Part shown: piece by piece, positions 7,946-17,072 of the stretch
Position numbering within the stretch: the first letter of the stretch is position 1
How the letters are laid out: the number at the start of each line of letters is the position of its first letter
DNA from: Mycolicibacterium moriokaense
GTDB taxonomy: Bacteria > Actinomycetota > Actinomycetes > Mycobacteriales > Mycobacteriaceae
Reading direction: 5' to 3'
Assembly: GCF_003201655.1 (NCBI RefSeq)
Contig: NZ_QJJU01000009.1
Span: forward strand, 62,001-126,000
Length of the DNA stretch: 64,000 nt
Program-made: the position numbers and the translations under genes
Notes under the pieces: generated by a model
Database searches by the model: none
What the model saw: only the letters and a program-made list of their open reading frames with translations
What the model was told of the DNA's origin: nothing

Positions 7946-8227
7946 GTGAGGATTGTTGATCGGGTTTTCGTCATACCCGCTGCGGTCGTGGAGTCCGCGT
8001 GTCGCGAGCCTGGCGCCGTCTACGCCACCGGCGCCGGCTACATCACCATCGGTCGCATCGGACGGTTCGTCGTCGCACTGGTCGTAGGCTTCGGCTGGCT
8101 CGCAATCTGGGAAACCCGCAAACCCGCTCGACGCAAATGGCACCGCGGCGGTCGCGTCGGACTACACAGCGGCACCGTTCTCGTCGGCGAGGCGTCGCAT
8201 GCTGCAGGACTATGTCCACATCATTGA
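7946..8227 (+). CDS. Possible small membrane protein (hypothetical)
   Basis: A 93-codon frame from a GTG. The middle (GAGYITIGRIGRFVVALVVGFGWLAIWE) is one clear membrane helix followed by a basic stretch (TRKPARRKW), and this part uses C/G at third positions as genes here do. No family is recognised and no good ribosome site is seen. It could equally be the remnant of a larger gene. The rest of the gap between the ferredoxin and carbonic anhydrase genes holds nothing else convincing. Confidence 0.35.
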   Translation: MRIVDRVFVIPAAVVESACREPGAVYATGAGYITIGRIGRFVVALVVGFGWLAIWETRKPARRKWHRGGRVGLHSGTVLVGEASHAAGLCPHH

Positions 8228-8276
8228 CCGCCGACCTGACCGGCGTGGCGTTTGGGCGTTACCGGCCGGCAGGCCG

Positions 8277-8768
8277 CTAGAGGGTCACCTCATTCAGCCT
8301 GCCGGTGGCGACGTCGAAGACGAACCCGCGCAGGGATTCGTGTTTGGTGACGAACGGGCTGGCCTCGATGCGACGCAGCGACTGACGCACGTCTTCTTCG
8401 AGGTCCTGAAACGCCTCGGCGGCCCATTCCGGTTTGATGCCGGTCTCGTCCTGGATCTGCTGTTTGAACCCGTCGTCGGTGAAAGTCAGCATGCCGCAGT
8501 CGGTGTGGTGAATAAGGATGATCTCTTTGGTGCCGAGCAGTCGCTGGCTGATGGCCAACGAGCGGATCTCGTCGTCGGTGACGACGCCGCCTGCATTGCG
8601 GATGACGTGTGCCTCGCCGTCACCGAGGCCCAGGATCCGGTAGACGTCGAGCCTGGCGTCCATGCACGCCAGCACCGCGACGTGCTTACTCGGCGGCAGC
8701 GGAAGCGGGCCGGTGAACGTGCTCGCGTAGGCCTCGTTGTTCTTCAGATACTCGTCGGTCACGGACAT
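8277..8768 (-). CDS. canA: Beta-carbonic anhydrase (Rv1284-like)
   Basis: 163 residues, the same length as M. tuberculosis Rv1284 and nearly collinear with it (recalled). Zinc ligands are visible as Cys in ACMDARLD with its Asp-Arg dyad, and His/Cys in HHTDCG. It interconverts CO2 and bicarbonate in the cytoplasm. The ATG at 8768 follows GAGGAGG. In M. tuberculosis the gene lies between oppB and cysD; here the same three markers are present but each gap is filled with 8-9 kb of other genes. Confidence 0.92.
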   Translation of the reverse strand: MSVTDEYLKNNEAYASTFTGPLPLPPSKHVAVLACMDARLDVYRILGLGDGEAHVIRNAGGVVTDDEIRSLAISQRLLGTKEIILIHHTDCGMLTFTDDGFKQQIQDETGIKPEWAAEAFQDLEEDVRQSLRRIEASPFVTKHESLRGFVFDVATGRLNEVTL

Positions 8769-8851
8769 TGGGACCTCCTCGAAAGCCTTGACGTGACCAT
8801 AACAACGTGGCGGCCTGCTGCCACGGGTGAAAATCACCGCGAATGGATGGC

Positions 8852-8888
8852 GACGGCCGCCCTGCTCGGGGGAAGCAGGGCGGCCGTC
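8852..8888 (-). terminator. Strong hairpin terminator after the glycosyltransferase gene
   Basis: A perfect 15-bp stem (8852-8866 with 8874-8888, arm GACGGCCGCCCTGCT) and 7-base loop begins five bases after the stop codon at 8893. There is no long T tract, as is usual for mycobacterial terminators. Confidence 0.8.
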
Positions 8889-8892
8889 GGGC

Positions 8893-10809
8893 TCAACGCG
8901 GTTGGCTCAGGTCGAACACCGTGGTGTCGCCGACATGCATGGGCGTGAAGTTCTGTTGCACCCACTGCGTGATTTCGGCCCCGCTGCCCGACGCGTCGCC
9001 GTGCGGGCCACGCCCGTCGCTCACGATGAAGTAGCGGACCTGGCCGTCGGACACGTACTGCTTGAACTGCGCGAGCGTCGGCGAGTTGTCGGAACCGGTG
9101 AACCCGCCGATCGCCATGAGCGAAGCTCGGGTCTTGAGTTCGAGGCTACTTACCGTGAACGAGCCGACACTGGCTGCCGCCCAACGATTGCCCGCGTTCT
9201 CGACGAGCTGCTCGAGTGCAGGGTTGTCGGCTTGGGCGCCCGGCCCACCACCGCCGCCGCGAAAGCCGCCATCGGGGCCACCCTGGCCACCCTGGCCGCC
9301 TGGCCCGCCGCCGAACCCGCCTTCACGGGCCGGACCGGACATCGTTCCCGGGCCACTGTGTGTGTGCGCGACGTTGTAGATCGCAAACGCGGCAGGCGCG
9401 GCCAGGCCGAATAGCGCCGCCGCGATGGTCACTACTGCGGTGAGCTTGCCGAGCCGGTGCACACCAACGGCAATGACCGCCGCCACCACGATTGAGCCAA
9501 CCAGAACGACCCATCGCAGCCACGGTGTCCAATCCGGTGTCCGGTCCAGCAGCACGTAGGCCCACACACCAGTGGCAGCAGCCATCACCGCCAAGACGAT
9601 CCTCGGCGTCAGGTGTTGCTTGCCGCGCCACAGCTCGGACACCGCGATCCCGATGACGGCGGCGATCGCGGGCGCAAGCTCGACGGTGTAGTAGGGGTGG
9701 ACGGTACCGCCCATGAAGCTGAGCACGACGCCGGTCGCCAGCAGCCACCCGCCCCACAGCAGCAAGCCCGCGCGGACGGTCGCGGTGCGTGCGGTACGCC
9801 TTGTGAACCACAGGCCCGCGAGCAGGCCGATCAATGCCGCCGGCAGCAGCCATGACGCTTCCGCACCCATCGACGCCCCGAAGAGCCTGCCGATCCCGGC
9901 ACTGCCACCAAAGAACGCGTTCATGCCGCCGTGCCCGCCGGGTCCTCCACCGGGGCCGCCCTCATTGCCGGTGATTCGCTCAATCCCGTTGTACCCCAAC
10001 GCCAATTGCAGCAAGCTGTTGTCCGTCGAACCTGCGATGTATGGCCGAGAACCGGCGGGCCACAGGTCGACCAGTGCGACGTACCAGCCCGCCGATACGA
10101 CCATCGCTGCCGCACCGACGAGCAACTTGCCGATGCGCTGCCACAGCCCGACCGGAGCCGCGACCAGAAAAACCAGCGCAAGGCCAGGCACAACGAGGAA
10201 AGCCTGCAGCATCTTCGTCAGGAACGCGAAACCGACGGCGCAGCCAGCCAACGCGATCCACGAGGTGCTCGCGGTCTCGGTCGCGCGCACCATGCAATAC
10301 GCGGCCACGATGAGCAGCAGCACCATCAATGCGTCGGGGTTGTTGAACCGGAACATCAAGGCCGCCACCGGTGTCAGCGCCAGCACCGCACCTGCGATCA
10401 GGCCTGCGACCGGACCACTCCACCGCCGGACGGTCGAATACAGAAGTGCGACTGAGCCAACGCCCATCAACGCCTGCGGTAGCAGCATGGTGAACGCGCT
10501 GAAGCCGAACAGCCTGCCGGACAGGCCCATCACCCACATCGCCGCAGGCGGCTTGTCGACCGTGATGGCGTTGCCGGGGTCGAGTGAGCCGAACAGCCAT
10601 GCCTTCAAGTCCTGTGTGCCCGCCTGCACCGCGGCGGCGTAGTAGTTGTTGGCCCAGCCCGACGAGCCAAGCGCCCACACATACAGCACGGCGGTGGCCA
10701 CGAGCAGCACCAGCAGAGCAGGGCGGATCCACCGCGGCTGGGGGGTCTGCGTGAGCGGATCGTGCGGCGCGTCCGTCGTCTGCGGTGGCATGTCTGCGGT
10801 GATCGTCAT
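8893..10809 (-). CDS. ArnT/PMT-like membrane glycosyltransferase (GT39/GT83-type), copy 1
   Basis: 638 residues from the ATG at 10809 (AAGGAA upstream). About a dozen membrane helices; the first extracytoplasmic loop carries ITVDKPPAAMWVMGLSGRLF, typical of lipid-linked sugar transferases, with a conserved FRFNNPDAL. The protein has two glycine-rich low-complexity stretches (around residue 290 and around 490-530) and ends in a soluble extracytoplasmic domain (WVQQNF...DTTVFDL). It presumably moves a sugar from polyprenyl phosphate to an envelope acceptor. It follows the GT2-GtrA fusion gene by 29 bases, the expected donor-making partner, and is a paralogue of the gene at 12161-14020. Confidence 0.82.
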   Translation of the reverse strand: MTITADMPPQTTDAPHDPLTQTPQPRWIRPALLVLLVATAVLYVWALGSSGWANNYYAAAVQAGTQDLKAWLFGSLDPGNAITVDKPPAAMWVMGLSGRLFGFSAFTMLLPQALMGVGSVALLYSTVRRWSGPVAGLIAGAVLALTPVAALMFRFNNPDALMVLLLIVAAYCMVRATETASTSWIALAGCAVGFAFLTKMLQAFLVVPGLALVFLVAAPVGLWQRIGKLLVGAAAMVVSAGWYVALVDLWPAGSRPYIAGSTDNSLLQLALGYNGIERITGNEGGPGGGPGGHGGMNAFFGGSAGIGRLFGASMGAEASWLLPAALIGLLAGLWFTRRTARTATVRAGLLLWGGWLLATGVVLSFMGGTVHPYYTVELAPAIAAVIGIAVSELWRGKQHLTPRIVLAVMAAATGVWAYVLLDRTPDWTPWLRWVVLVGSIVVAAVIAVGVHRLGKLTAVVTIAAALFGLAAPAAFAIYNVAHTHSGPGTMSGPAREGGFGGGPGGQGGQGGPDGGFRGGGGGPGAQADNPALEQLVENAGNRWAAASVGSFTVSSLELKTRASLMAIGGFTGSDNSPTLAQFKQYVSDGQVRYFIVSDGRGPHGDASGSGAEITQWVQQNFTPMHVGDTTVFDLSQPR

Positions 10810-10838
10810 CAATCGATTCCTTATGTGTCGAAGTTGGG

Positions 10839-12104
10839 TCAACGGGCTCTGCGGGGATGAAACACCCAGCCGCGCAGGAGTACAAAGCGCACTGCGGTGG
10901 CCACCAAGTTGGCGAGCACCAACACCGTGAGCTCGACCAAGTGGTGTGGCTGGGCGACAAGGACATGCAACCCGGCGAGGGCGCCGCTTGTGATAGCCAG
11001 TGCGATCCCGAACACCACGAGCCCCTCGATGTGGTGGCGGGTCGCGTTGCCGCTGCCGCCCACCCCGAATGTGAAGCGCCGGTTTGCGGCCGTATTGCCG
11101 ATCGCGGTGAGCAGCAACGCGATCAGGTTCGCAGCCTGAGCACCCGCCCATCCGTGCATGAGCATGAACAGGACCAAGTAGGCCGCGGTCGACGCGACGC
11201 CGATGGCGCCGAAGCGGACCGCCTGCCGGAACAACGATCCGGGTGCAGCCGAAGCACGTGACGAACCAAGCTGCGCAGCAATCGCGTTCACAGGGATCGA
11301 GCCGTCGGCGAACCCGCGCAACATCCGGCCGATGCCCTTGAGGTCGGCGGTCGCGGTGGCGACGATGTCGACGCGGCTGTCAGGGTCGTCCACCCAGTCC
11401 ACCGGGACCTCGTGGATGCGCAGGCCGCTGCGCTCCGCGACCACAAGCAGCTCGGTGTCGAAGAACCATCCGGTATCTGCCACATGCGGCAGCAGGCGCT
11501 CGGCGACGTCGGCGCGGATGGCCTTGAACCCGCACTGTGCGTCGGAGAAACCCGCGGCGAGGGTCGATTTCAGGATGAAGTTGTAGCAGCGCGAGATGAT
11601 CTCACGCTTCGGGCCGCGCACCACTCGCGCGCCGCGGCCAAGCCGCGTGCCGATCGCCAGGTCCGAATGGCCGGAGATGAGCGGCGCGACCAGCGGGGCG
11701 AGCGCCGCGAGGTCGGTGGACAGGTCGACGTCCATGTAGGCAAGCACCGGCGAGTCCGAGGTGGACCAGACCGTGTGCAGTGCACGGCCACGCCCCTTCT
11801 GCTCCAGCCGCACCACCCGGACGTCGGTCAGCTCGGCCGCCAGTTCGGCAGCGATCCGCGGTGTGTCGTCGACGCTGGCGTTGTCGGCGATCGTGATGCG
11901 CGCCGGGAAAGGAAAGTTGTCGCGGAGGTGCCGATGCAGCCGGTACACAGAATCGGCGAGCGCGGCTTGCTCGTTGTAGACCGGGACCACGACGTCGAGC
12001 ACCGGTACGCCTGCGGCGCGCGCCGCGAGCGCGGCATTCGGCCGCGATTCGAAGCGGGTGCGGTGATCCCAGGCGGTGTCGGGTTCGAGGGCGATGTCTG
12101 TCAT
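10839..12104 (-). CDS. GT2 glycosyltransferase fused to a GtrA-like membrane domain
   Basis: 421 residues. The N-terminal half is a dolichyl/polyprenyl-phosphate sugar synthase-type GT2 domain (VVVPVYNEQ, DNASVDDT, DVDLSTDL as the DxD region, PKREIISRCYN). The C-terminal ~130 residues form four helices of the GtrA type (FGAIGVASTAAYLVLF, GNTAANRRFTFG). The fusion would make polyprenyl-phosphate-sugar on the inner face and help flip it, feeding the ArnT-like enzymes on both sides. Starts at 12113 or 12137 (GTG) are possible; 12104 is the shortest ATG. No strong ribosome site decides. Confidence 0.85.
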   Translation of the reverse strand: MTDIALEPDTAWDHRTRFESRPNAALAARAAGVPVLDVVVPVYNEQAALADSVYRLHRHLRDNFPFPARITIADNASVDDTPRIAAELAAELTDVRVVRLEQKGRGRALHTVWSTSDSPVLAYMDVDLSTDLAALAPLVAPLISGHSDLAIGTRLGRGARVVRGPKREIISRCYNFILKSTLAAGFSDAQCGFKAIRADVAERLLPHVADTGWFFDTELLVVAERSGLRIHEVPVDWVDDPDSRVDIVATATADLKGIGRMLRGFADGSIPVNAIAAQLGSSRASAAPGSLFRQAVRFGAIGVASTAAYLVLFMLMHGWAGAQAANLIALLLTAIGNTAANRRFTFGVGGSGNATRHHIEGLVVFGIALAITSGALAGLHVLVAQPHHLVELTVLVLANLVATAVRFVLLRGWVFHPRRAR

Positions 12105-12160
12105 GACACCCATGGTCGGGGCGCAGCTTATGTTCACCGTTGGGCGAAGCTATGTCTCAG

Positions 12161-14020
12161 CTATGAGTTCTTCTGCGGCTGCGTGAGGTCGTAAATGATC
12201 ACGCGGTCGACGGTCTGCGGGGTGTAGTGCGTTTCCACCCATTCGGCGATATCGGCGGACTCGTGGCTACCTGTCGAGGTGCCTCCCCAGTGCCCGATCA
12301 TCATCTTTCCGCGGATGAAGTAGTGGATCTGCCGATCGGCGACGTACCGCTGGAACTCCTCGACCGTCGGCGACGGGTCGGTGCCGTTGAAGCCGCCGAC
12401 CGCCATAATCGGTGCACCACTTGCCAATTGGTAACCGGCGGCGTTGTTCGAGCCGACAACGGCGGCCGCCCATGTGTAATCGCGCGCATCCGCGGACAGC
12501 GTGGCCGACAGCGCGGGCCCTGGAGTCGGTGAGTCAAGCAGGCCACCTGGCCCGCCGAAGCCTTGGCTCGCAGGCCCGACCGACGGGATCGCCCCGCTGT
12601 GCGGTGCGCCCGCCGTCGCGACCGAGTACACGGCGGGCGATGCCAGACACGCCACGACGGCCAGCGCCGCAACCGCACGCGCGACGGCACCGGGCAGCCG
12701 GCCCACGACCAGCAGCAACGCGGCAGCCCCCACTCCCCCGACCGCGACCGTCGCCCGCAGCCACGGCAGCCAATCGCTGTGCCTGGACAGCAACACCGCC
12801 GCGAGGATGGTGGTCACCAGGACCGTGCCGGATAACGCCGTCGCGGCTCGGATGTCGGTGCGACGGCGCCACAGCAGGGTTGCCCCGATGCCGATCGACG
12901 CGCCGATCGCAGGCGCGAGCGCGACGGTGTAGTAGGGATGCAGGATCCCGTTGGCGAAGCTGAACAGCACCGCGGTGACCGCCAGCCAGCCGCCCCACAG
13001 GATCAACGCCGCCCGCACCGGATCCGTGCGCGGTGCGCGCCTTGTGATGACGAACCCGGCCGCCAAGCAGATCACCGCTGCGGGCAGCAACCAGGCGATG
13101 TCCAGACCCATCGTGCTGCCGAACAGCCTGCCAAAGCCGACGTCGAAGTTGAGGTTGCCAAGCCCGCCCGGCTCGTCGCCGGTCAGGCGGCCCAAACCGT
13201 TGTACCCCAACGCCAATTCGACGATGCTGTTGTGCTGCGAACCACCGATATAGGGCCGCGCGTTGGCAGGCCACAGCTCGACAAGCAACAGATACCAGCC
13301 ACCGGACACTACAAGCGCGCCCGCGGCGACCAGCAGATCGACGATCCGGCGTCGCATCCGATTTCGGCCTGCAACCAGGTACGCGGCGGCGAAACCGGGC
13401 AAGACCAAAAACGCCTGCAACATCTTGGCCAGAAACCCGAAGCCCACCAGGGCGCCCGCGGCGATCAACCACCAACGGCCGCTGTCCTTTTCGCAGGCAC
13501 GTTGCACGCAGTACGCGGCCACGACGAGCAGCAGTACCAGCAGGGCGTCGGGATTGTTGAACCGGAATATCAAGGCGGCCACCGGAGTCAGCGCCAAAAC
13601 CGCGCCGGCAAGCAACGCTGCACCATCGCCACTGACCCGACGGACAGCGGCGTACAACACCGCCACCGCGCCGACGCCCATCAGCGCCTGCGGCACCAGC
13701 ACGCTCCACGGGTTCAGCCCGAACAGGCGCACCGACACATCGATGACCCACACCGCGGCGGGCGTCTTGTCCACGGTGATGGCGTTGGCGGCATCGCTGG
13801 ACCCGAACAACATCGCGGTCCAGTCGCTGGCCCCGGCCTGCGCGGCCGCCGAATAGAATGCATTGGCCCAGCCGCTGGCCGACAGGTTCCACAGATACAG
13901 CGCCGCGGTCGCAGCCGACAGCACGCCGAGTCCCACCCGCGACCAGACGCGAACTCCCACACCAGAGGCGGATTTTGGGCGAGTTTGTCTCTGCTCGGAG
14001 CCGAGAACCAGGGTTGTCAC
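12161..14020 (-). CDS. ArnT/PMT-like membrane glycosyltransferase, copy 2
   Basis: 619 residues, GTG start. It aligns along its whole length with the protein at 8893-10809: SGWAN, AITVDKTPAAVWVIDVSVRLF, FRFNNPDALL, ALGYNG, LWGGWL, HPYYTV, and the C-terminal HYTPQTVDRVIIYDL. It lacks most of the glycine-rich insert of copy 1. The two probably arose by duplication and may act on different acceptors or sugars carried by the same lipid donor. It ends 56 bases from the GT2-GtrA start region and is read in the same direction, probably as one unit. Confidence 0.83.
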   Translation of the reverse strand: MTTLVLGSEQRQTRPKSASGVGVRVWSRVGLGVLSAATAALYLWNLSASGWANAFYSAAAQAGASDWTAMLFGSSDAANAITVDKTPAAVWVIDVSVRLFGLNPWSVLVPQALMGVGAVAVLYAAVRRVSGDGAALLAGAVLALTPVAALIFRFNNPDALLVLLLVVAAYCVQRACEKDSGRWWLIAAGALVGFGFLAKMLQAFLVLPGFAAAYLVAGRNRMRRRIVDLLVAAGALVVSGGWYLLLVELWPANARPYIGGSQHNSIVELALGYNGLGRLTGDEPGGLGNLNFDVGFGRLFGSTMGLDIAWLLPAAVICLAAGFVITRRAPRTDPVRAALILWGGWLAVTAVLFSFANGILHPYYTVALAPAIGASIGIGATLLWRRRTDIRAATALSGTVLVTTILAAVLLSRHSDWLPWLRATVAVGGVGAAALLLVVGRLPGAVARAVAALAVVACLASPAVYSVATAGAPHSGAIPSVGPASQGFGGPGGLLDSPTPGPALSATLSADARDYTWAAAVVGSNNAAGYQLASGAPIMAVGGFNGTDPSPTVEEFQRYVADRQIHYFIRGKMMIGHWGGTSTGSHESADIAEWVETHYTPQTVDRVIIYDLTQPQKNS

Positions 14021-14043
14021 TGAGGCGATCTTCGTTGAGCCCG

Positions 14044-15642
14044 CTAGGCGCCGGTTTTGGACGCGCTGTGTCTTGCCTGTGAATCAGCAGGAAGCTTCAC
14101 GACGAATTCCGTCTTGCCCGACACACTGCGCACGTCGATCGTGCCGCCGTGGGCCCTGACGACGGCGGCAACGATGGCCAGGCCCAGCCCCGTGCTGCCG
14201 CCCCGCCGTGAGCGCGACGAATCGCCGCGTGCGAACCGCTCGAAGATCTCGGGCTGCAGCCATGCGGGTATCCCGGGACCATCGTCGGCGACCGTCATGA
14301 CGGCGCCGCCGGACTCGTTGACGACCAACGACGTGGTTACCGACGTGCCGGGGGGTGTGTGGATTCTGGCGTTGGCGAGCAGATTGGCAAGCACCTGATG
14401 CAGCCGCGCCTCGTCGCCGGCGACGGTGACGGGCTCATCGGGCAGATCCAGCAACCATTCGTGCTCGGGTCCCGCGATGTGGGCGTCGCTGACGGCATCG
14501 ACGACGAGCCGGGACAGATCGACCTCCTCGCGTTCCAGCGGCCGGCCGGTGTCCAGCCGCGCCAACAGCAACATGTCCCCTACGAGTTGTGTCATCCGTT
14601 CGGTTTCGGATTCGACGCGGCTCATCGCGTGGGCGACGTCCTCAGGGAGGTCCTCTCGTTTGCGTTGCGCCAGTTCGGTATAGCCGCGAATCGCGGCCAG
14701 CGGTGTGCGCAGTTCGTGGCTGGCGTCTGCGACGAACTGGCGGACGCGGGTCTCGCTGGCGTGCCGCGCGGACAATGCGCCCGCGATGGTGTCCAGCATT
14801 CGGTTCAGCGCAGAGCCGAGCTGTCCGATCTCGGTGTCCGCACCGGCCGGATCGACCTTGACGATCGACGACGGCAGCCGCACCTCGCCGCGATCGAGTT
14901 CGAGGTCGGCCACTTGCCGGGCCGCTTCGGAAACCCTTGACAGCGGGGCGAGTTGGCGGCGGATGATCACAACGCCCGCCGTGGTGCCACCGATCAGCGC
15001 GATCGCCCCAACGACCGCGAAGATGACGAGCACGTTCAACAACGTGTCGTCGACCTCGGAGGTGGGCAGCCCCGTCACGATCACCTGGCCGGGGCCTCGC
15101 GTGTGCATCGCGATGACGCGGTAGCGGCCCAGCCCGTCGAGATCCACTGTGGTTGGGATGCGGTCCGGCGGGATCCGGGAGAGCTCTTGCGCTGCCTTGG
15201 CGCTGATTTCGGTACGGGTGCCGTCGGCGGTGATGACACCGGCATTGACCGGTGTGCCGCGCGATATCACCGCGCCGACGGTGCGGGCAGCCTGCCCGGG
15301 AGCGTTGAGGAACGCGGGCCCGGGGCCGTCGTCGTCGTGAATGATGACGTGTCGCGGAAACGCGGGAGGATCGGGGTACCCGGGCATCGGGAAATTTCCA
15401 GGTGGTGGCATTGGCGGGCCGAATTCGAACAGCCCGGTCGAGCGGCGGCCGGTTTCGAACAACCGCTCATCAAGCTGATTCGTCAAAAAGCGTTGCAGCG
15501 CAAACTCGGTGCCCGCACCTATCGCAGCGCACACCAGCGCGAGCAAGACGATCTGCGAGGCCAGCAGCCGGGCCCGCAGCGACCAGGTCCGTGGCGAGCG
15601 AAAGCGGCTGCGGCTCACTTCAGCGCGGGGGCTTGAGGACAT
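14044..15642 (-). CDS. Sensor histidine kinase (PhoR/TrcS/TcrY type)
   Basis: 532 residues: membrane helix 1 (about 23-46), a ~155-residue extracytoplasmic sensor with a Pro/Gly-rich segment (residues 75-95), membrane helix 2 (203-227), HAMP, HisKA with the phospho-accepting His309 in DASHELRTPL, and HATPase with N (LLANARIHTP), G1 (DDGPGIP) and G2 (GGSTGLGLAI) boxes. Its start overlaps the response regulator stop by 23 bases, so the pair is co-translated. The sensed signal is unknown; the adjacent envelope glycosyltransferases suggest an envelope role. Confidence 0.9.
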   Translation of the reverse strand: MSSSPRAEVSRSRFRSPRTWSLRARLLASQIVLLALVCAAIGAGTEFALQRFLTNQLDERLFETGRRSTGLFEFGPPMPPPGNFPMPGYPDPPAFPRHVIIHDDDGPGPAFLNAPGQAARTVGAVISRGTPVNAGVITADGTRTEISAKAAQELSRIPPDRIPTTVDLDGLGRYRVIAMHTRGPGQVIVTGLPTSEVDDTLLNVLVIFAVVGAIALIGGTTAGVVIIRRQLAPLSRVSEAARQVADLELDRGEVRLPSSIVKVDPAGADTEIGQLGSALNRMLDTIAGALSARHASETRVRQFVADASHELRTPLAAIRGYTELAQRKREDLPEDVAHAMSRVESETERMTQLVGDMLLLARLDTGRPLEREEVDLSRLVVDAVSDAHIAGPEHEWLLDLPDEPVTVAGDEARLHQVLANLLANARIHTPPGTSVTTSLVVNESGGAVMTVADDGPGIPAWLQPEIFERFARGDSSRSRRGGSTGLGLAIVAAVVRAHGGTIDVRSVSGKTEFVVKLPADSQARHSASKTGA

Positions 15643-16402
15643 AGCCGGCGCCGCGCAAAGTGTGGATCATCGGATCGCGCCCGTTGTCGATCTTCTTACG
15701 CAGGTACGACACGTACAGCTCGACGATGTTGGATCGCCCGCCGAAGTCATAACTCCACACGCGATCCAGGATCTGAGCCTTACTCAATACGCGTTTGGAA
15801 TTGCGCATCATGAACCGCAGTAGCTCGAACTCCGTCGCAGTCAGCGAGATGACGTCGCCTGCGCGGGTGACTTCGTGGCTGTCCTCGTCGAGCACCAGAT
15901 CGCCGACAACGACCTTGGCTCCGCCTGATTCACTGGAAACCCCCGTGCGCCGCAGCAGCGCGCGCAGCCGAAGTACCACCTCTTCGAGGCTGAACGGCTT
16001 GGTCACGTAGTCGTCACCGCCTGCGGTCAGACCGGCGATGCGGTCCTCCACGGAGTCTTTCGCGGTGAGCAGCAGCAGCGGCAGCCCAGGGATCTGCTCA
16101 CGCAGCTTGTGCAGGACGTCAAGCCCGCTCATGTCCGGCAGCATCACGTCGAGCACAACAACATCGGGTGGGGTCTCTTTGGCCGACGCAATCGCGGAAG
16201 CGCCGTCACCGGCCGTCGCGATATCCCAGCCCTCGTACCGCAAGGCCATCGACACAAGCTCAGCCAGAACCGGCTCGTCATCGACGACCAACACATGGAT
16301 TGGCTTGCCGTCGGCGCGCCGCATGACCACGCGTGCGGGGTCGTTCTCATTGACCGTGGTTCCGCTGGGACTGGACACGGGCTTATTATTCGCGGCGCCC
16401 AT
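15620..16402 (-). CDS. OmpR/PhoP-family response regulator
   Basis: 260 residues from the ATG at 16402. Receiver domain with acidic pair DDE (41-43), phospho-acceptor Asp85 in VVLDVMLPDMSG, and the conserved Lys in YVTKPFS. A winged-helix output domain ends in KKIDNGRDPMIHTLRGAGYV. The first ~35 residues are an unstructured extension, so a later start (for example at 16323) is possible. It is divergent from a membrane-anchored protein gene, and the gap holds a long inverted repeat that this regulator may bind. Confidence 0.9.
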   Translation of the reverse strand: MGAANNKPVSSPSGTTVNENDPARVVMRRADGKPIHVLVVDDEPVLAELVSMALRYEGWDIATAGDGASAIASAKETPPDVVVLDVMLPDMSGLDVLHKLREQIPGLPLLLLTAKDSVEDRIAGLTAGGDDYVTKPFSLEEVVLRLRALLRRTGVSSESGGAKVVVGDLVLDEDSHEVTRAGDVISLTATEFELLRFMMRNSKRVLSKAQILDRVWSYDFGGRSNIVELYVSYLRKKIDNGRDPMIHTLRGAGYVLKPPR

Positions 16403-16424
16403 GGGTTCCCACTGTGCCTTGTCT

Positions 16425-16488
16425 ATGTGAGAGCTGTGAACCCACGCGGACCTAACCGAGTCTGAAGAGTCGCACAGCTGACTCACAT
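16425..16488. promoter_or_regulatory. Inverted repeat in the two-component divergent promoter
   Basis: ATGTGAGAGCTGTG (16425-16438) is mirrored by CACAGCTGACTCACAT (16473-16488), which has two extra bases in the middle; 34 bases separate the arms. It sits between the divergent starts of the response regulator and the membrane-anchored protein, the natural place for autoregulation. Site assignment is inferred. Confidence 0.5.
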
Positions 16489-16510
16489 GAACGGCTTGCA
16501 CTGTGGTCGC

Positions 16511-17068
16511 ATGACCACCGAACAGATTGGCGACGAGCGCGAGGTTTGGGGCGCCCCGCAACCCTCTCCCCGCCGCTGGGGCCTGCGCACAACCGCCGCG
16601 GCCGTCGGTGTCGCCACAGTCATCGCCGCCATCGGCGGTGCGGCGATCTACGCCGCAACCGAGGGCAGTTCCCACGCCTTCGGGGGACCCCACCAGGCGT
16701 CCGGGCAAGGCGGCGGCATACCTGCCGGCCCCGGCGGCCGGCACGGCTCGGGCGGTGGACCCGGCCCGGCCGCGGTGGGGCCGACGTCGTTGCACGGCGA
16801 GTTCGTGGTGCCCGACGGCGCAGGCGGCTACAGCACCGTGCTGACACAGACCGGTACGGTCACCGCGATTTCGCCGACGTCGATCACAGTGCGAAGCGAG
16901 GACGGCTTCAGCCAGACCTATGTCATACCGAGCACGGCTGGCAACGCGGGAGCGCCGTTCGCCATGGACGACCCGGTCGTCGTCCGCGCGACACGCAACG
17001 GCCAGACCGCGACTGTCACCAACATCGGCAATCCGCAGCTGGACGGACCCGGCAGGCCGCCGAACTGA
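16511..17068 (+). CDS. Membrane-anchored secreted protein with DUF5666-like beta domain
   Basis: 185 residues. One membrane helix or uncleaved signal at about 26-48, then a Gly/Pro/His-rich linker (50-85), then a small beta domain with the pattern GTVTAISPTSITVRSEDGFSQ...NGQTATVTNIG, resembling the OB-like DUF5666 repeats of exported proteins. The ATG at 16511 is preferred over 16487 because the intervening residues are not family-like. It is divergent from the two-component operon, and is a likely target of that system. Confidence 0.7.
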   Translation: MTTEQIGDEREVWGAPQPSPRRWGLRTTAAAVGVATVIAAIGGAAIYAATEGSSHAFGGPHQASGQGGGIPAGPGGRHGSGGGPGPAAVGPTSLHGEFVVPDGAGGYSTVLTQTGTVTAISPTSITVRSEDGFSQTYVIPSTAGNAGAPFAMDDPVVVRATRNGQTATVTNIGNPQLDGPGRPPN

Positions 17069-17072
17069 GGCG

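Noticed and set aside
8199..8948. 249-codon plus-strand frame opposite canA
   Set aside because: canA has intact zinc ligands and close family similarity; the antisense frame crosses its promoter and a terminator.
12938..14023. 361-codon plus-strand frame opposite the second glycosyltransferase
   Set aside because: Composition (Arg, Gln, His, Pro-rich) and complete overlap with a clear membrane protein on the other strand mark it as a shadow.
14044..16402. Naming the two-component genes trcRS, tcrXY or phoPR
   Set aside because: The domains are clear but the mycobacterial PhoP/TcrX/TrcR branches cannot be separated from memory, so no symbol is given.
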